64,000 nt of DNA, from assembly GCF_004309355.1 (NCBI RefSeq), contig NZ_BJCC01000031.1, forward strand, positions 1 through 64,000, written 5' to 3'. Positions 52,738-62,319 of the stretch are shown piece after piece. Origin of the DNA: Enterococcus florum (lineage in GTDB: Bacteria > Bacillota > Bacilli > Lactobacillales > Enterococcaceae). The notes below the pieces were generated by a model. That model saw only the letters and a list, made by a program, of their open reading frames with translations, did no database searches and was not told the origin of the DNA. Within the stretch, counting starts at the first letter, position 1; each line of letters begins with the position of its first letter. Both the position numbers and the translations under genes were made by a program.

Positions 52738-53997
52738 ATGAGTAAGACGATTGAAGAAAGATACCAGGAAGCCAAAGCACGTTATGCAGAAATTGGCGTC
52801 GACACAGATCAGGCGCTGAAACAATTACAGAAGATCAAAATCTCCATGCACTGCTGGCAAGGAGATGATGTCACGGGATTTTTGAATCCTGACGGGGAAT
52901 TGACAGGAGGGATCATGGCAACTGGAAACTATCCTGGAGCAGCCCGCACACCGGATGAATTGCGCAAGGATTTGGAAAAGGCCTACTCATTGATTCCGGG
53001 AAAACATAAACTGAATCTGCATGCGATCTATCTTGATACCGATGAACCAGTTGATCTTGATCAGATCGAGCCGAAGCATTACAGCAAATGGGTGGAATGG
53101 GCGAAAGAACAAGGAATCGGACTTGACTTTAATCCCACCTTCTTTTCGCATCCGATGATGAAGGACGGCTATACTTTGGCGCATCCAGATCAAGCAGTTC
53201 GCGAGTTTTGGATCGAACACGGCAAACGAAGCCGCAAAATTGCTGCGTATTTTGGAGAAGCGCTGCAGCAGACCTGTATCAATAATTTTTGGATGCCCGA
53301 CGGAATGAAGGACAATCCGATCGATCGTCTGGCACCGAGAAAACGGTTGATGGATTCACTCGATGAGATATTTACGGAAACCTTGAATGAGGCCTATACG
53401 CAAGAGGCGGTAGAGAGCAAGTTGTTTGGGCTTGGTGCCGAAGCATATACGGTGGGGTCCCATGAATTTTATATGGGCTACGGATTGACACGGGACAAAC
53501 TGATTTGTTTGGATGCTGGTCATTTTCATCCTACTGAGGTTATTTCCAACAAATTGTCTTCTCTGGCGCTTTTCAGCAAAGGAATCATGCTTCATGTTTC
53601 TCGTCCGGTTCGCTGGGACTCTGATCATGTCGTGATTATGGACGATGAATTACAGGAAATCGCCAATGAGATTGTCCGCAATCAGCTGCTGGAAAAAACC
53701 AATATCGGCTTGGATTTCTTTGACGCGACCATTAATCGGATCGCTGCTTGGGTCATTGGCACGCGAAATACCCAAAAGGCCCTGCTAAAAGCCTTGCTGG
53801 AACCAGTCGAAGAGTTGAAAGAAATGGAGCTAGCCTTTGATTTTACCAGTCGTCTAGTATATACCGAAGAATTGAAAGATTTTCCTTATGGGGATGTATG
53901 GAACTATTTCTGCTGCCAAAACAATGTACCGGCAGGTCTGGATTGGCTGGAAGAAGTTCGTACTTATGAAAAAAACGTTTTAAGCGCACGCAGCTAA
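52738..53997 (+). CDS. rhaA: L-rhamnose isomerase
   Basis: A 419-aa metal-dependent isomerase of normal length. [37 protein letters not shown] (about 130-152), [44 protein letters not shown] and [15 protein letters not shown] carry the metal-ligand and substrate residues conserved in RhaA. It converts L-rhamnose to L-rhamnulose. AAAGGAG lies just upstream. Confidence 0.97.
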   Translation: MSKTIEERYQEAKARYAEIGVDTDQALKQLQKIKISMHCWQGDDVTGFLNPDGELTGGIMATGNYPGAARTPDELRKDLEKAYSLIPGKHKLNLHAIYLDTDEPVDLDQIEPKHYSKWVEWAKEQGIGLDFNPTFFSHPMMKDGYTLAHPDQAVREFWIEHGKRSRKIAAYFGEALQQTCINNFWMPDGMKDNPIDRLAPRKRLMDSLDEIFTETLNEAYTQEAVESKLFGLGAEAYTVGSHEFYMGYGLTRDKLICLDAGHFHPTEVISNKLSSLALFSKGIMLHVSRPVRWDSDHVVIMDDELQEIANEIVRNQLLEKTNIGLDFFDATINRIAAWVIGTRNTQKALLKALLEPVEELKEMELAFDFTSRLVYTEELKDFPYGDVWNYFCCQNNVPAGLDWLEEVRTYEKNVLSARS

Positions 53998-54018
53998 ATG
54001 AATCAGGAGGGAAACGCC

Positions 54019-54855
54019 TTGAGTAAAAAAGCAATATTGACTGCACCTTTTGTTGAAGAAATGGTGGAGGTAACGAGTAATTTATATCGCTTAGGTTGGG
54101 ATGAGCGAAACGGAGGAAACATCACCTATTTGTTAGAGGAAAAAGAGGTGGCTGAGTATTTGGATCTCCAAAGCATTCAGCGTACAATTCCAATGAATTT
54201 TGATGGATCAGCCCTGCGAGGCCGCTATTTCATCGTCACTGGATCAGGTAAATATTTTAAGAATGTTGCAAAGGATCCGGCACTAAACCTAGGAATCATT
54301 CGAGTGGCAGAGGACGGGGAAAACGTAGAATTATTATGGGGCTATCATGATGGAGGGGTTCCAACCAGTGAATTGCCTGCACACCTGATGAGTCACATCG
54401 CTCGTCTGGAGGTTGATCCGGAAAATCGAATCGTCATGCATTGCCACGCCACGCATCTCTTAGCGATGACTTTCAGCCATGAATTAACTTCAAGAGCAAT
54501 CACACGAACTTTGTGGCAGATGTGCACGGAATGCCTGGTGGTCTTCCCAGAGGGGGTTCAGGTCTTACCTTGGTTGATTCCGGGATCGAATGAGATCGGA
54601 GAGGCGACAGCTGAAAAAATGAAGGAAAGCCGGTTGGTCTTGTGGTCGTTCCACGGGATTTATGGCGCGGGCAAAAACATGGATGAAGTATTTGGCTTAA
54701 TCGAGACGGCGGAAAAGGCTGCCGAGGTGTACACCTATGTTTGCGCCCAAGGAGGCATCAAACAGATGATTTCGGATGAGCAATTTGAACTGTTGGCACA
54801 ACAATTCGGGGTAGTACCTAACCCAGAATTCCTTGAAATCGGGGTGGTTCAATGA
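54019..54855 (+). CDS. rhaD: L-rhamnulose-1-phosphate aldolase
   Basis: A 278-aa class II (AraD-like) aldolase. LGWDERNGGNITYL near the N-terminus, the zinc motif HCHATHL (about 150) and SFHGIYGAGKNMDEVFGLIE (about 210-230, third zinc His) are visible. It splits rhamnulose 1-phosphate to dihydroxyacetone phosphate and L-lactaldehyde. I choose TTG 54019 because AGGAGGG sits 8 bases before it; ATG 53998, which directly follows the rhaA stop, would add 7 residues. It overlaps rhaM by 4 bases. Confidence 0.94.
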   Translation: MSKKAILTAPFVEEMVEVTSNLYRLGWDERNGGNITYLLEEKEVAEYLDLQSIQRTIPMNFDGSALRGRYFIVTGSGKYFKNVAKDPALNLGIIRVAEDGENVELLWGYHDGGVPTSELPAHLMSHIARLEVDPENRIVMHCHATHLLAMTFSHELTSRAITRTLWQMCTECLVVFPEGVQVLPWLIPGSNEIGEATAEKMKESRLVLWSFHGIYGAGKNMDEVFGLIETAEKAAEVYTYVCAQGGIKQMISDEQFELLAQQFGVVPNPEFLEIGVVQ

Positions 54856-55163
54856 TCAAAAAAGCCATTCGGATGAAGCTGTTTGAAGGTCAGGAGGCGG
54901 AATATACCAAGAGGCATCAGGAGCTTTGGCCGGAAATGCGGCAGATGCTAAAGGAACACGGCGCGCTTTCCTATTCTATTTTTCTGGATCGCCAAACAAA
55001 TGAACTGTTTGGCTATCTGGAAATCGAAGACGAACAAACCTGGCAAAAAGTGTCTAAAACGGCCATCAATCAAAAGTGGTGGACCTATATGAAGGACCTA
55101 ATGGAAACGAATTCGGATCATTCGCCCGTGACGGAGGAATTGGTCCATGTGTTTGAGCTGTAA
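54852..55163 (+). CDS. rhaM: L-rhamnose mutarotase
   Basis: A 103-aa protein of the RhaM family (usual length ~104). RMKLFEGQEAEYTKRHQELWPEMRQMLKEHGALSYSIFLD and TAINQKWWTYMKDLME are diagnostic, with the active-site His and Tyr/Trp. It speeds interconversion of rhamnose anomers. ATGA overlap with rhaD indicates coupling. It is the last gene of the rha block. Confidence 0.95.
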   Translation: MIKKAIRMKLFEGQEAEYTKRHQELWPEMRQMLKEHGALSYSIFLDRQTNELFGYLEIEDEQTWQKVSKTAINQKWWTYMKDLMETNSDHSPVTEELVHVFEL

Positions 55164-55244
55164 AGAGGGAGTGATCCCTTTTTTGCTGCACACTGTTATG
55201 TGAAAAATGACACAATAATGGCATGAAAGGACAAAATAATAGGA

Positions 55245-55273
55245 TTGTTCTGATAACGCTTTCTTGATAATAT
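55245..55273 (+). promoter_or_regulatory. Candidate promoter with cre-like spacer before the lactaldehyde reductase gene
   Basis: TTGTTC (55245-55250) and TAATAT (55268-55273) have a 17-base spacer. The spacer includes TGATAACGCTTTCT (55251-55264), which matches the cre consensus at 12 of 14 positions. It suggests separate, catabolite-repressed transcription of the downstream gene. Confidence 0.45.
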
Positions 55274-55313
55274 GTGAATGTAAACACAATATAAACGACA
55301 AGGAGAGAATAAA

Positions 55314-56471
55314 ATGACAGTAAATCGCATGATTTTAAATGAAACCTCGTATTTTGGCAAAGGGGCCATCAATGAAGTGGCCGTAGAAGCAAAAAGACGC
55401 AATTTCCAAAAGGCACTGGTCGTGACGGATAAGGATCTGATCAAGTTTGAGGTGGCGACACGCGTGACTGCTTTGCTGGATGCAGCAGGCTTGGCTTACG
55501 AGATTTTTGACGACATTGTACCCAACCCAACGATAGCAGATGTCCAAAATGGAGTGGCTGCCTGCAAGGCTGCTCAGGCGGATTACATTATTGCGATCGG
55601 CGGCGGTTCACCGATCGATACCGCAAAAGCAATCGGCATCATTGTGGAAAATCCTGAATTTGAAGATGTATTGAGTTTGGAAGGAACAGCAGCGACGAAG
55701 AAACCATGTCTGCCGATTTTGGCTGTACCTACCACGTCTGGAACAGCAGCAGAGGTGACGATCAATTACGTAATCACGGATGAGAACAACCACCGTAAGT
55801 TCGTTTGTGTTGATCCGCATGATATACCAGTCGTGGCCTTTGTCGACAGTGATATGATGATGGGCATGCCGAAGGGATTGTGCGCTTCAACAGGGATGGA
55901 TGCCTTGACCCATGCGATTGAAGGGTTTATTACGAAGGGCGCTTGGGAAATGACGGACATGGTCCATATCAAAGCGATTGAGATTATTAGCCGTTCGCTG
56001 CGCGATTCTGTAGCTGGCAATCAGGAAGCCAGAGAAGCAATGGCTTTGGGACAATATATTGCCGGCATGGGCTTCTCCAATGTTGGTTTGGGATTGGTTC
56101 ATGGAATGGCGCATCCGTTGAGTGCATGGTATGATACGCCGCATGGTGTGGCTTGTGCGACCTTGCTGCCGCTGATCATGGATTTCAACAAGGAGTATAC
56201 CGGCGAGAAATACCGGGAAATTGCAATAAAAATGGGAATTGACGGGGCTGCGGAAATGCCGCTTGAGGCGGTTCGCGATGCAGCCGTTCAAGCAGTCAAG
56301 CAGTTAGGGATCGATGTCGGTATCCCGCAAAGCTTGACTGAACTGGGTGTGAGGGAAGAAGACATTCCAAAAATCGCGGAGGATGCCTTCAGAGATGTCT
56401 GCTCACCAGGTAATCCACGTGATGCTTCACTCGAAGAGATTATCGAACTGTATCGTTCAATGATGGACTAA
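55314..56471 (+). CDS. fucO: Lactaldehyde reductase (iron-type alcohol dehydrogenase)
   Basis: A 385-aa iron-dependent dehydrogenase. IAIGGGSPIDTAKAIGI (about 96-112) is the NAD-binding motif. GMDALTHAIEGFITKGA (about 195-211) and LGLVHGMAHPLSAWYDTPHGVACATLLP (about 258-285) carry the Asp/His iron ligands. It reduces L-lactaldehyde to 1,2-propanediol, recycling NADH from rhamnose fermentation. AAGGAGAG precedes it. Its position after rhaM supports FucO function over other group III alcohol dehydrogenases. Confidence 0.93.
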   Translation: MTVNRMILNETSYFGKGAINEVAVEAKRRNFQKALVVTDKDLIKFEVATRVTALLDAAGLAYEIFDDIVPNPTIADVQNGVAACKAAQADYIIAIGGGSPIDTAKAIGIIVENPEFEDVLSLEGTAATKKPCLPILAVPTTSGTAAEVTINYVITDENNHRKFVCVDPHDIPVVAFVDSDMMMGMPKGLCASTGMDALTHAIEGFITKGAWEMTDMVHIKAIEIISRSLRDSVAGNQEAREAMALGQYIAGMGFSNVGLGLVHGMAHPLSAWYDTPHGVACATLLPLIMDFNKEYTGEKYREIAIKMGIDGAAEMPLEAVRDAAVQAVKQLGIDVGIPQSLTELGVREEDIPKIAEDAFRDVCSPGNPRDASLEEIIELYRSMMD

Positions 56472-56480
56472 AAAGATAAA

Positions 56481-56538
56481 AAAGACCTGATCCTCACGGA
56501 GCAAAGTGATTCGCTTCAGTAGGGATTAGGTCTTTTTC
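56481..56538 (+). terminator. Intrinsic terminator after fucO
   Basis: AAAAGACCTGATCCT pairs with AGGGATTAGGTCTTTT around a long loop, followed by T residues. It ends the rhamnose region. Confidence 0.85.
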
Positions 56539-56681
56539 TTGATGAATCCTCAGCGTCAAGCCCAAAAGTTAACAGAGGATTCAGCCGCGAATCAATCGTT
56601 CGATAAATTTTTAATCATGTGATAGATTTCAGGTGAAGTCAAAAAGAAAGCCCTGTGGTATTGGGTCAAAGGGGAATTCAC

Positions 56682-57497
56682 ATGAAATTTGAACAGACAG
56701 ATCTACTAAGAGACATGTATAATCTGATATTGAATCCTCACACGAGAGACTGGGAACGCTCTCGACTAGTGGTCGCTAAGGATGCGTTGGAAAAAGGCGC
56801 CAACGTCGTTCGTCGGATCGATGCTCTAGAAGCAGAATTGCGACCTTTAGCCACACGCAACACTCTAACTCCTGATGTAGCTGATTTTTATGCGAAAATA
56901 ACCCATGCCCCCTCAGCGAACGAAGTCTATGATTTGTCTAAACACACGGTGGAAGCGGCCTATCAAGAACGAGCGATTTTTGCGGGAGGATGCTTTTGGT
57001 GTATGATCGAACCCTTTGAAACCAAAGCAGGGATTGTCTCGGTTTTATCTGGGTACACTGGAGGAACTGTAGAACAACCGAGTTATGAACAGGTCAGTGG
57101 AGGCTACACGGGGCATGTGGAAGCTGTCGAAATTATTTTTGATACCCGAATCATCCGTTATCAAGAATTAGTCGAGCGTTATTGGCACCTGATCGATCCA
57201 ACAGATGCGTTCGGTCAATTTCAAGACCGAGGGGCGCAATACAAGCCGATTATTTTTGTGCAAAATGAAGAACAGCGGCGGATCGCAGAAAAATCGAAGC
57301 AGGCAATCATTGATTCGCAGCACTATAAGAAGCCGATCGTAACAGAAATCCGACCTGCCAGCATCTTTTGGCCAGCTGAAAATTACCATCAACAATTTTA
57401 CAAAAAACACCCGCACCGCTATAAACGCATCAAACAAGCCCGGCAGCAATTGTTAGTCTATCAGAAGCTTACTGGAAAGCTCCGAAAAAAATCCTGA
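56682..57497 (+). CDS. msrA: Peptide-methionine (S)-S-oxide reductase with N-terminal helical extension
   Basis: A 271-aa protein; ATG 56682 follows AAAGGGG. Residues ~97-271 are Msr[17 protein letters not shown] (catalytic Cys in GCFWC), [42 protein letters not shown] and [12 protein letters not shown]. It repairs methionine-S-sulfoxide. The first ~95 residues are an extra, probably four-helix domain ([31 protein letters not shown]). This recalls small bacteriocin-immunity-type helical bundles; that resemblance is weak and is only a suggestion. Confidence 0.92.
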   Translation: MKFEQTDLLRDMYNLILNPHTRDWERSRLVVAKDALEKGANVVRRIDALEAELRPLATRNTLTPDVADFYAKITHAPSANEVYDLSKHTVEAAYQERAIFAGGCFWCMIEPFETKAGIVSVLSGYTGGTVEQPSYEQVSGGYTGHVEAVEIIFDTRIIRYQELVERYWHLIDPTDAFGQFQDRGAQYKPIIFVQNEEQRRIAEKSKQAIIDSQHYKKPIVTEIRPASIFWPAENYHQQFYKKHPHRYKRIKQARQQLLVYQKLTGKLRKKS

Positions 57498-57535
57498 TTA
57501 AGAGGGACTGCGCCATCACTGTCGAAGCTTCGCTT

Positions 57536-58993
57536 TTAATAAGTGTCGAAAAGAAAATCTACCAGTTCGCTCTCAAAATGGCCTTTCAAACGGTCAATCA
57601 GAAAATAAGGCTGTTGTGTGTCAGTCAATAGATCGGCCGAATGAGTGACATACAGGTCGATTGCCTCATTGGGGGATGGGTCATAAATCGTCTCAACAAA
57701 GTCAAATTTTTTGAAAAAATAATCAAGCTGTTTCCGCTGCAGCGGGTCGTTGATCGCTACCAGGCCCACCTTGCGTTTTCGTTTTTTCGAGTCCAGCTGA
57801 TAAAACGGCATCAATGCAAGGGACAACGATCGTGCCATTGAATCGCTGATCGGGCCCATCCACTCCAATCCGTTTCTGCGACTTAAGCTCAAGACAATAC
57901 GTTTCACTTTTGGGAATAAGACCGTGTATTGTTCAGAATGCAAAATGGATTGTTCTTGCGTAGGCTTAAAAAGCAGCGGCACATTGTTTTTTTGGATCGA
58001 ATAGTTCAAAAAGGTCGTGATGATGTTGCTCATAAGCGTTTCTTTTTGCTTGTAATCCTCCAGAGCCGGCATCCATTCCAGTAAGCTTTGATGGTAAAAA
58101 GTTTCGATTGCCAGGTACAGGGAATGCCCTTCCTCAAGATTTTTTTGATAATACATCAACAAAGGCTGTGCCGCTTGCGACTGGCAATCAATAGCATAAG
58201 GATAGTAATAAATAAGATAATTAATAAATTCAACATTTCGAGTAACTTGTAAAGAATCTTCCAGAAAGCTCTTCAGGTATGTTCGGACCTGTTGCTCTGC
58301 TTTAGGGAACAGTAATTCCTCAAAGGGGGTGACTGCCAGCCAATTCCCCGTTTCATTTCTTAGTCGGCACACCCCCAAAAGAAGGAAGACCAATTGCTGG
58401 TGAATATGATCCTGCAATTCAGCAGCCAATTCTTGCGCCAGCTTTTTTTCGGCCTCAAAGGACTGCTTCGCCATTGACAAGTCAGTGCCTGAAGAACAAA
58501 TCCATAAAAATTTGATATACATCAGACGAAGGATCGACTCACGACCAGTCAGCTGCATACTTGCTACATTCACAGTGATTTCATAACGAGAGAGGTAAGT
58601 GACAAATGGCTTCAATCGGCGGACTGCGGTTGTTTCGCTAATGGAATGAACGGCACAAAAATCGGCTAATTTTTTTTCGGGGTAAACCAAAGACCAGAGC
58701 AAAAACTGATAAGGAATGGAACGGTGCCACAGATGGACCAGATAGTTGTCCAAACGGCTGGCCTCTTTATCCCAAAGCAGCTTTTTCTTTTGATCGATCA
58801 ATAAGGGCTGCTCGCCAATTTCAATTAGTTCCTTGTCTAAATCGAGGAGCAGTTGTTGAAGAAAAACATAATTCATTTTCAATTTTTTACTAAGTGTATG
58901 TATGGTGTATTCGCCAACGGGGACCGTCTCCATCCGGTAAAAAAAATCGATTTTCTTTTTCTCAGTATTTGTCAGTAAAACATCTTGAAGCAA
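57536..58993 (-). CDS. Mga/AtxA-type transcriptional regulator
   Basis: A 485-aa regulator; TTG 58993 follows AAAGGAG. N-terminal Mga-type helix-turn-helix domains (YTIHTLSKKLKMNYVFLQQLLLDLDKEL about 27-54, and LADFCAVHSISETTAVRRLKPFVTYLSRYEI about 108-138) are followed by a long helical middle and a C-terminal EIIB-like region (KVGLVAINDPLQRKQLDYFFKKFDFVETI). Relatives such as E. faecalis EbpR and streptococcal Mga activate surface-protein genes. It is not adjacent to the pilus locus here and its target is unknown. Confidence 0.8.
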   Translation of the reverse strand: MLQDVLLTNTEKKKIDFFYRMETVPVGEYTIHTLSKKLKMNYVFLQQLLLDLDKELIEIGEQPLLIDQKKKLLWDKEASRLDNYLVHLWHRSIPYQFLLWSLVYPEKKLADFCAVHSISETTAVRRLKPFVTYLSRYEITVNVASMQLTGRESILRLMYIKFLWICSSGTDLSMAKQSFEAEKKLAQELAAELQDHIHQQLVFLLLGVCRLRNETGNWLAVTPFEELLFPKAEQQVRTYLKSFLEDSLQVTRNVEFINYLIYYYPYAIDCQSQAAQPLLMYYQKNLEEGHSLYLAIETFYHQSLLEWMPALEDYKQKETLMSNIITTFLNYSIQKNNVPLLFKPTQEQSILHSEQYTVLFPKVKRIVLSLSRRNGLEWMGPISDSMARSLSLALMPFYQLDSKKRKRKVGLVAINDPLQRKQLDYFFKKFDFVETIYDPSPNEAIDLYVTHSADLLTDTQQPYFLIDRLKGHFESELVDFLFDTY

Positions 58994-59189
58994 TAGATAC
59001 GTCTCCTTTGTAAAGATAGTAAAAGTAATGAATGTTTGTATGTATAAAGCAGCTTATCGATTAAACTTTCGGTAAAAATAATTAATAATAGTTGTTTGTA
59101 TGATATTTTAACACAAAAAGTTAACTATATATGATAAAAGATCAAAAAAATCCAATCCTATTTTTAATTTAGTGAAATTGAATTATTAT

Positions 59190-59245
59190 AAAAGAACTCG
59201 TAGGGCCTCTTCTCTTTGGAGAGTTGGGACTTACGAGTTCTTTCT
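59190..59245. terminator. Bidirectional terminator between mntH and the Mga-like gene region
   Basis: AAAGAACTCGTA (59191-59202) pairs with TACGAGTTCTTT (59232-59243), with an inner GAG-rich stem. It ends mntH on the minus strand. The AT-rich stretch 58994-59189 holds the promoter region of the Mga-like gene but no recognised gene. Confidence 0.85.
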
Positions 59246-59250
59246 ACAAG

Positions 59251-60858
59251 TCATTCATTCCTCAAATCATCGCCAGATACTTGTTGGTTTTTTAATCCTT
59301 TCAAGGATTGTTCATAGCGCTTGTTGCCGCGATACAGCTCAGTGATCGTCCATACCAGTAGAGCCAAAACAACGAGAATCAACCCATAAGCAATCCAATC
59401 TGCGGTTAGCAAATCGGCCGGCGTAGCTTGTTCTCCAAAAAATCCTTCAAGCTGTCCGGGAAGTCCAACGAGGTTCAGATAAGTTAAGCCAATCACGGAC
59501 AGCCAGCCTAGACCTTTTACCAACCAGTTATTTTTGAAGCGATCCCCCATTTCTGCCTGACTATTTGTCATCATCAGCAAAGGGATCATGGAAAATGGCA
59601 AGGCGAAGGCCAAAAAGACTTGGGAGTTGTTCATCAGATTATTTAGCGCTTCGTGCTCTTCAATCGTGCTTTTTCCGCTAGTGAACCAGACACAAAAGAG
59701 AACAGGTAAAACAGAAATCAGTCGAGTGACCAGTCGACGCAGCCAAATCGGCATCCGCAGATGGATAAATCCCTCCATAATTACTTGGCCAGTCAAGGTT
59801 CCTGTGATCGTGGAATTTTGGCCAGAGGCAAGCAGAGCCACCGCAAACAGAGTGGAGAGCAGGCCTGACTTGGCGATTGCTGCCAGTCCTGCATTGCTTA
59901 ACGTAGCTGGATCAGACAACGCTTGGTACAAGCCGAAAAACGAAGGATCTTTTACGGTTCCTGTTTTGAAAACAGCCACGCCCATGATAAGCAATAAGGC
60001 GTTGACCAGAAAGGCCATTGTCAATTGAATATTCGAATCCCAAGTCGAGAAACGAACAGCCTCCGCGATATTTTTCGGATCATGACGGTCGATTTTTCGT
60101 GTTTGCGACACTGCAGAATGCAAATAAAGGTTGTGAGGCATAACGGTTGCCCCGATGATCCCCAATGCGCCGGTTAAAGGTGTTTGTCCTCCGATCATCG
60201 GGTGATTTGCGACAGTTGCAGGTGTCGGAATCAAACCTTTGATAACATCGCTCCAGACAGGATTGGACAATACGACCTGATAAACAAAAACAAACAGAAT
60301 TACAAAAATCAGGCAAACTACCAGCGCCTCGATTTTACGAAAGCCGATTTTGGTCAGCAGCAGCAACAAAAGGACATCAAAGATCGTGATTACGACGGCA
60401 ACGAGCAACGGGATGTCAAATAGCAAATACAACGCAATGGCTGCTCCGATTACTTCCGCGATATCAGTCGCCATGATCGCCAATTCAGTCAAGATCCAAA
60501 GTACCAGCCCCAAGCGTTTGCTGGTTCGAGCACGAATCGCTTGTGCCAGATCCATTTGGCTGACGATTCCTAATTTTGCTGCCATATACTGCAAAAGCAT
60601 GGCGATCAGGCTGGACATTAAAATGACCGACATTAACAAATATTGAAAATTTTGTCCACCAGTGATCGAAGTTGACCAGTTGCCCGGGTCCATGTATCCA
60701 ACGGCTACTAAAGCACCCGGTCCTGAATAGGCGAAAAGGGTCCGCCAAAAGCCGCGTCCCTGAGGAACCTTTACGGTACCGTTGATTTCTTCTAAAGAAG
60801 TTCCATTTGTATGATGGATCAACCGTTGTTTATGGTTTTGTTCTGTCTCTTTCAACAC
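59251..60858 (-). CDS. mntH: Nramp-family manganese transporter
   Basis: A 535-aa carrier with 11-12 spans and GTG start after [22 protein letters not shown] (about 55-69) is the DPGN metal-binding motif of span 1; [23 protein letters not shown] (about 233-255) is the MPH motif of span 6 plus the Nramp signature. It imports Mn2+ (and some Fe2+) with protons. Upstream on the minus strand, TTAGGTTTGCCATA resembles half of a DtxR/MntR-type box. Confidence 0.94.
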   Translation of the reverse strand: MLKETEQNHKQRLIHHTNGTSLEEINGTVKVPQGRGFWRTLFAYSGPGALVAVGYMDPGNWSTSITGGQNFQYLLMSVILMSSLIAMLLQYMAAKLGIVSQMDLAQAIRARTSKRLGLVLWILTELAIMATDIAEVIGAAIALYLLFDIPLLVAVVITIFDVLLLLLLTKIGFRKIEALVVCLIFVILFVFVYQVVLSNPVWSDVIKGLIPTPATVANHPMIGGQTPLTGALGIIGATVMPHNLYLHSAVSQTRKIDRHDPKNIAEAVRFSTWDSNIQLTMAFLVNALLLIMGVAVFKTGTVKDPSFFGLYQALSDPATLSNAGLAAIAKSGLLSTLFAVALLASGQNSTITGTLTGQVIMEGFIHLRMPIWLRRLVTRLISVLPVLFCVWFTSGKSTIEEHEALNNLMNNSQVFLAFALPFSMIPLLMMTNSQAEMGDRFKNNWLVKGLGWLSVIGLTYLNLVGLPGQLEGFFGEQATPADLLTADWIAYGLILVVLALLVWTITELYRGNKRYEQSLKGLKNQQVSGDDLRNE

Positions 60859-60920
60859 ACGTTCATCCTTCTTTCACTACGTATCATATACCTGAATGAG
60901 GTTTAACGAAAGCGAAAAGT

Positions 60921-60934
60921 ATGGCAAACCTAAT
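60921..60934. promoter_or_regulatory. Possible MntR/DtxR-type box upstream of mntH
   Basis: The plus-strand sequence TATGGCAAACCTAA (TTAGGTTTGCCATA on the other strand) has a good TTAGGTT left half and a degenerate right half. It lies about 65 bases before the mntH start. It fits control by manganese but is one imperfect site only. Confidence 0.35.
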
Positions 60935-60985
60935 TTTTAATCATTTGTATCTTTTTAAAAGAAAAAATTCAGCTTTCACGGTAAA

Positions 60986-61972
60986 ATGAAGAAGCAATTG
61001 AATGGTTGGAAATTGATTCAAAATGAACAAGTAAAGCGGGTTATCAAAATGAAAGAACGTGTTTTAGTCTTTAGCGATGCGATTATTGCAATTATTCTAA
61101 CGATCATGGTTTTGGAATTGCCGATCCGGTATGCGACAAATGGAGCGTTGGATTTTGGGTCTTTGCTGAATGCAGTAGGGATCTACTTTATTAGTTTTTG
61201 CTTCGTAGCCAATCTTTGGTTTCAAACCGCTTATGCGTTTAATCGGTTAGAGCAGGTAAAGAATAAGAATTTGGTCGCTTACATGCTGCTGTTGTTTTCG
61301 CTGTCGCTGGTTCCGTCAGCGACTCGACTGCTGATCGAAGACACGACACAGCAGACGATCTTGCTCTATGGTGTTTTGACCTTGCTGGTCACTCTGGTAA
61401 TGCGGCGGATGATCGTTTCATTGACGAAGCAGGAGATCACAGATGAACAGCTGCAAAAGCGGCGTGTAGATGAGTTAAACCGGCAAGATATGGTGAGTAT
61501 TTTCTTTCGACTGCTATTACTGGTCTTTGGCTATTTTTTTGTTAAACCAGCGTTAGTAATCTATTTGATCTTGCCGATCTTGGCCTTTCTGCAAAACATG
61601 ATTGATCGTGAGGAAGACCGCTTTGTTGACAGCTTAGACCACATGCAGCAGGCCGATTATTTTCAAGACCGTGATCGTTTGTGGGGGAATACCATGAGGC
61701 GGTATTCTTCACTGCTGCGTGATTCGCTGCATGATAAAAATGATGTTGATTCCGAACGCTGGAAAAAAATCATGGACGAATGGCAGGCACGAGTCGATCA
61801 GGAAATTACCGAGCGGCAGCAGCTGTTGGCCTCTAATCAATCGATTAACAAAGAAAAGGTATCCTTTGAGCTGCAACAATTAGAACAGCAAAAAAAGCGT
61901 CTTGCTCAGCAAAATGCGCGAATGCAAAGCAAAGTAAAGAGGCAAATGGATCGCAAAGTCAACAATCGCTAA
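60986..61972 (+). CDS. TMEM175-family (DUF1211) potassium-channel-like protein
   Basis: A 328-aa membrane protein. RVLVFSDAIIAIILTIMVLELPI (about 23-45) is the R-x3-FSD signature of TMEM175 selectivity-filter helix 1. Several spans follow to about residue 205. The last ~120 residues are a soluble, Gln/Arg/Lys-rich coiled-coil (SFELQQLEQQKKRLAQQNARMQSKVKRQM). The start is uncertain: ATG 60986 adds 21 residues over ATG 61049, and neither has a strong ribosome site. Bacterial members conduct K+; function here is inferred. Confidence 0.8.
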   Translation: MKKQLNGWKLIQNEQVKRVIKMKERVLVFSDAIIAIILTIMVLELPIRYATNGALDFGSLLNAVGIYFISFCFVANLWFQTAYAFNRLEQVKNKNLVAYMLLLFSLSLVPSATRLLIEDTTQQTILLYGVLTLLVTLVMRRMIVSLTKQEITDEQLQKRRVDELNRQDMVSIFFRLLLLVFGYFFVKPALVIYLILPILAFLQNMIDREEDRFVDSLDHMQQADYFQDRDRLWGNTMRRYSSLLRDSLHDKNDVDSERWKKIMDEWQARVDQEITERQQLLASNQSINKEKVSFELQQLEQQKKRLAQQNARMQSKVKRQMDRKVNNR

Positions 61973-61975
61973 ACC

Positions 61976-62016
61976 GAAGCTTGGTATCGTCTGTGAACGA
62001 TATCAAGCTTTTTTAA
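61976..62016 (+). terminator. Intrinsic terminator after the TMEM175-like gene
   Basis: AAGCTTGGTATCGT pairs with ACGATATCAAGCTT (one G-T wobble), then T residues. The following stretch to 62275 shows no recognised gene or element. Confidence 0.85.
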
Positions 62017-62275
62017 ACGTAAACCAGTCACTCAACGATAGGTTGAGTCGCAAAAGCAAGGCTCAATGAATCCATCGACAGAAACGTTTCTAAACCTCAG
62101 GCTAAACGAGTAGGATCAAGGGAAGGAAAGCTTCTTTTGTGCAGGAGAAAACGAGATGGAAAAGAAAGTAAAATAAGCCGTTCTGGTGTTGTACAATATG
62201 TGCGGCCGTTCGTCGGTGATGCTGGCTGTCAAAGGAAATGGTGATTGCTGAACTGCGATCTGCATTAGTGGATAA

Positions 62276-62319
62276 AAAGAAGACGAACCGCCAGATGCAA
62301 CTAGCGGTTCGTCTTCTTT
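62276..62319 (-). terminator. Terminator overlapping the stop of the lipoprotein gene
   Basis: AAAGAAGACGAACCGC (62276-62291) and GCGGTTCGTCTTCTTT (62304-62319) form a 16-base perfect stem. The stop codon of the minus-strand gene is inside the stem. Confidence 0.88.
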
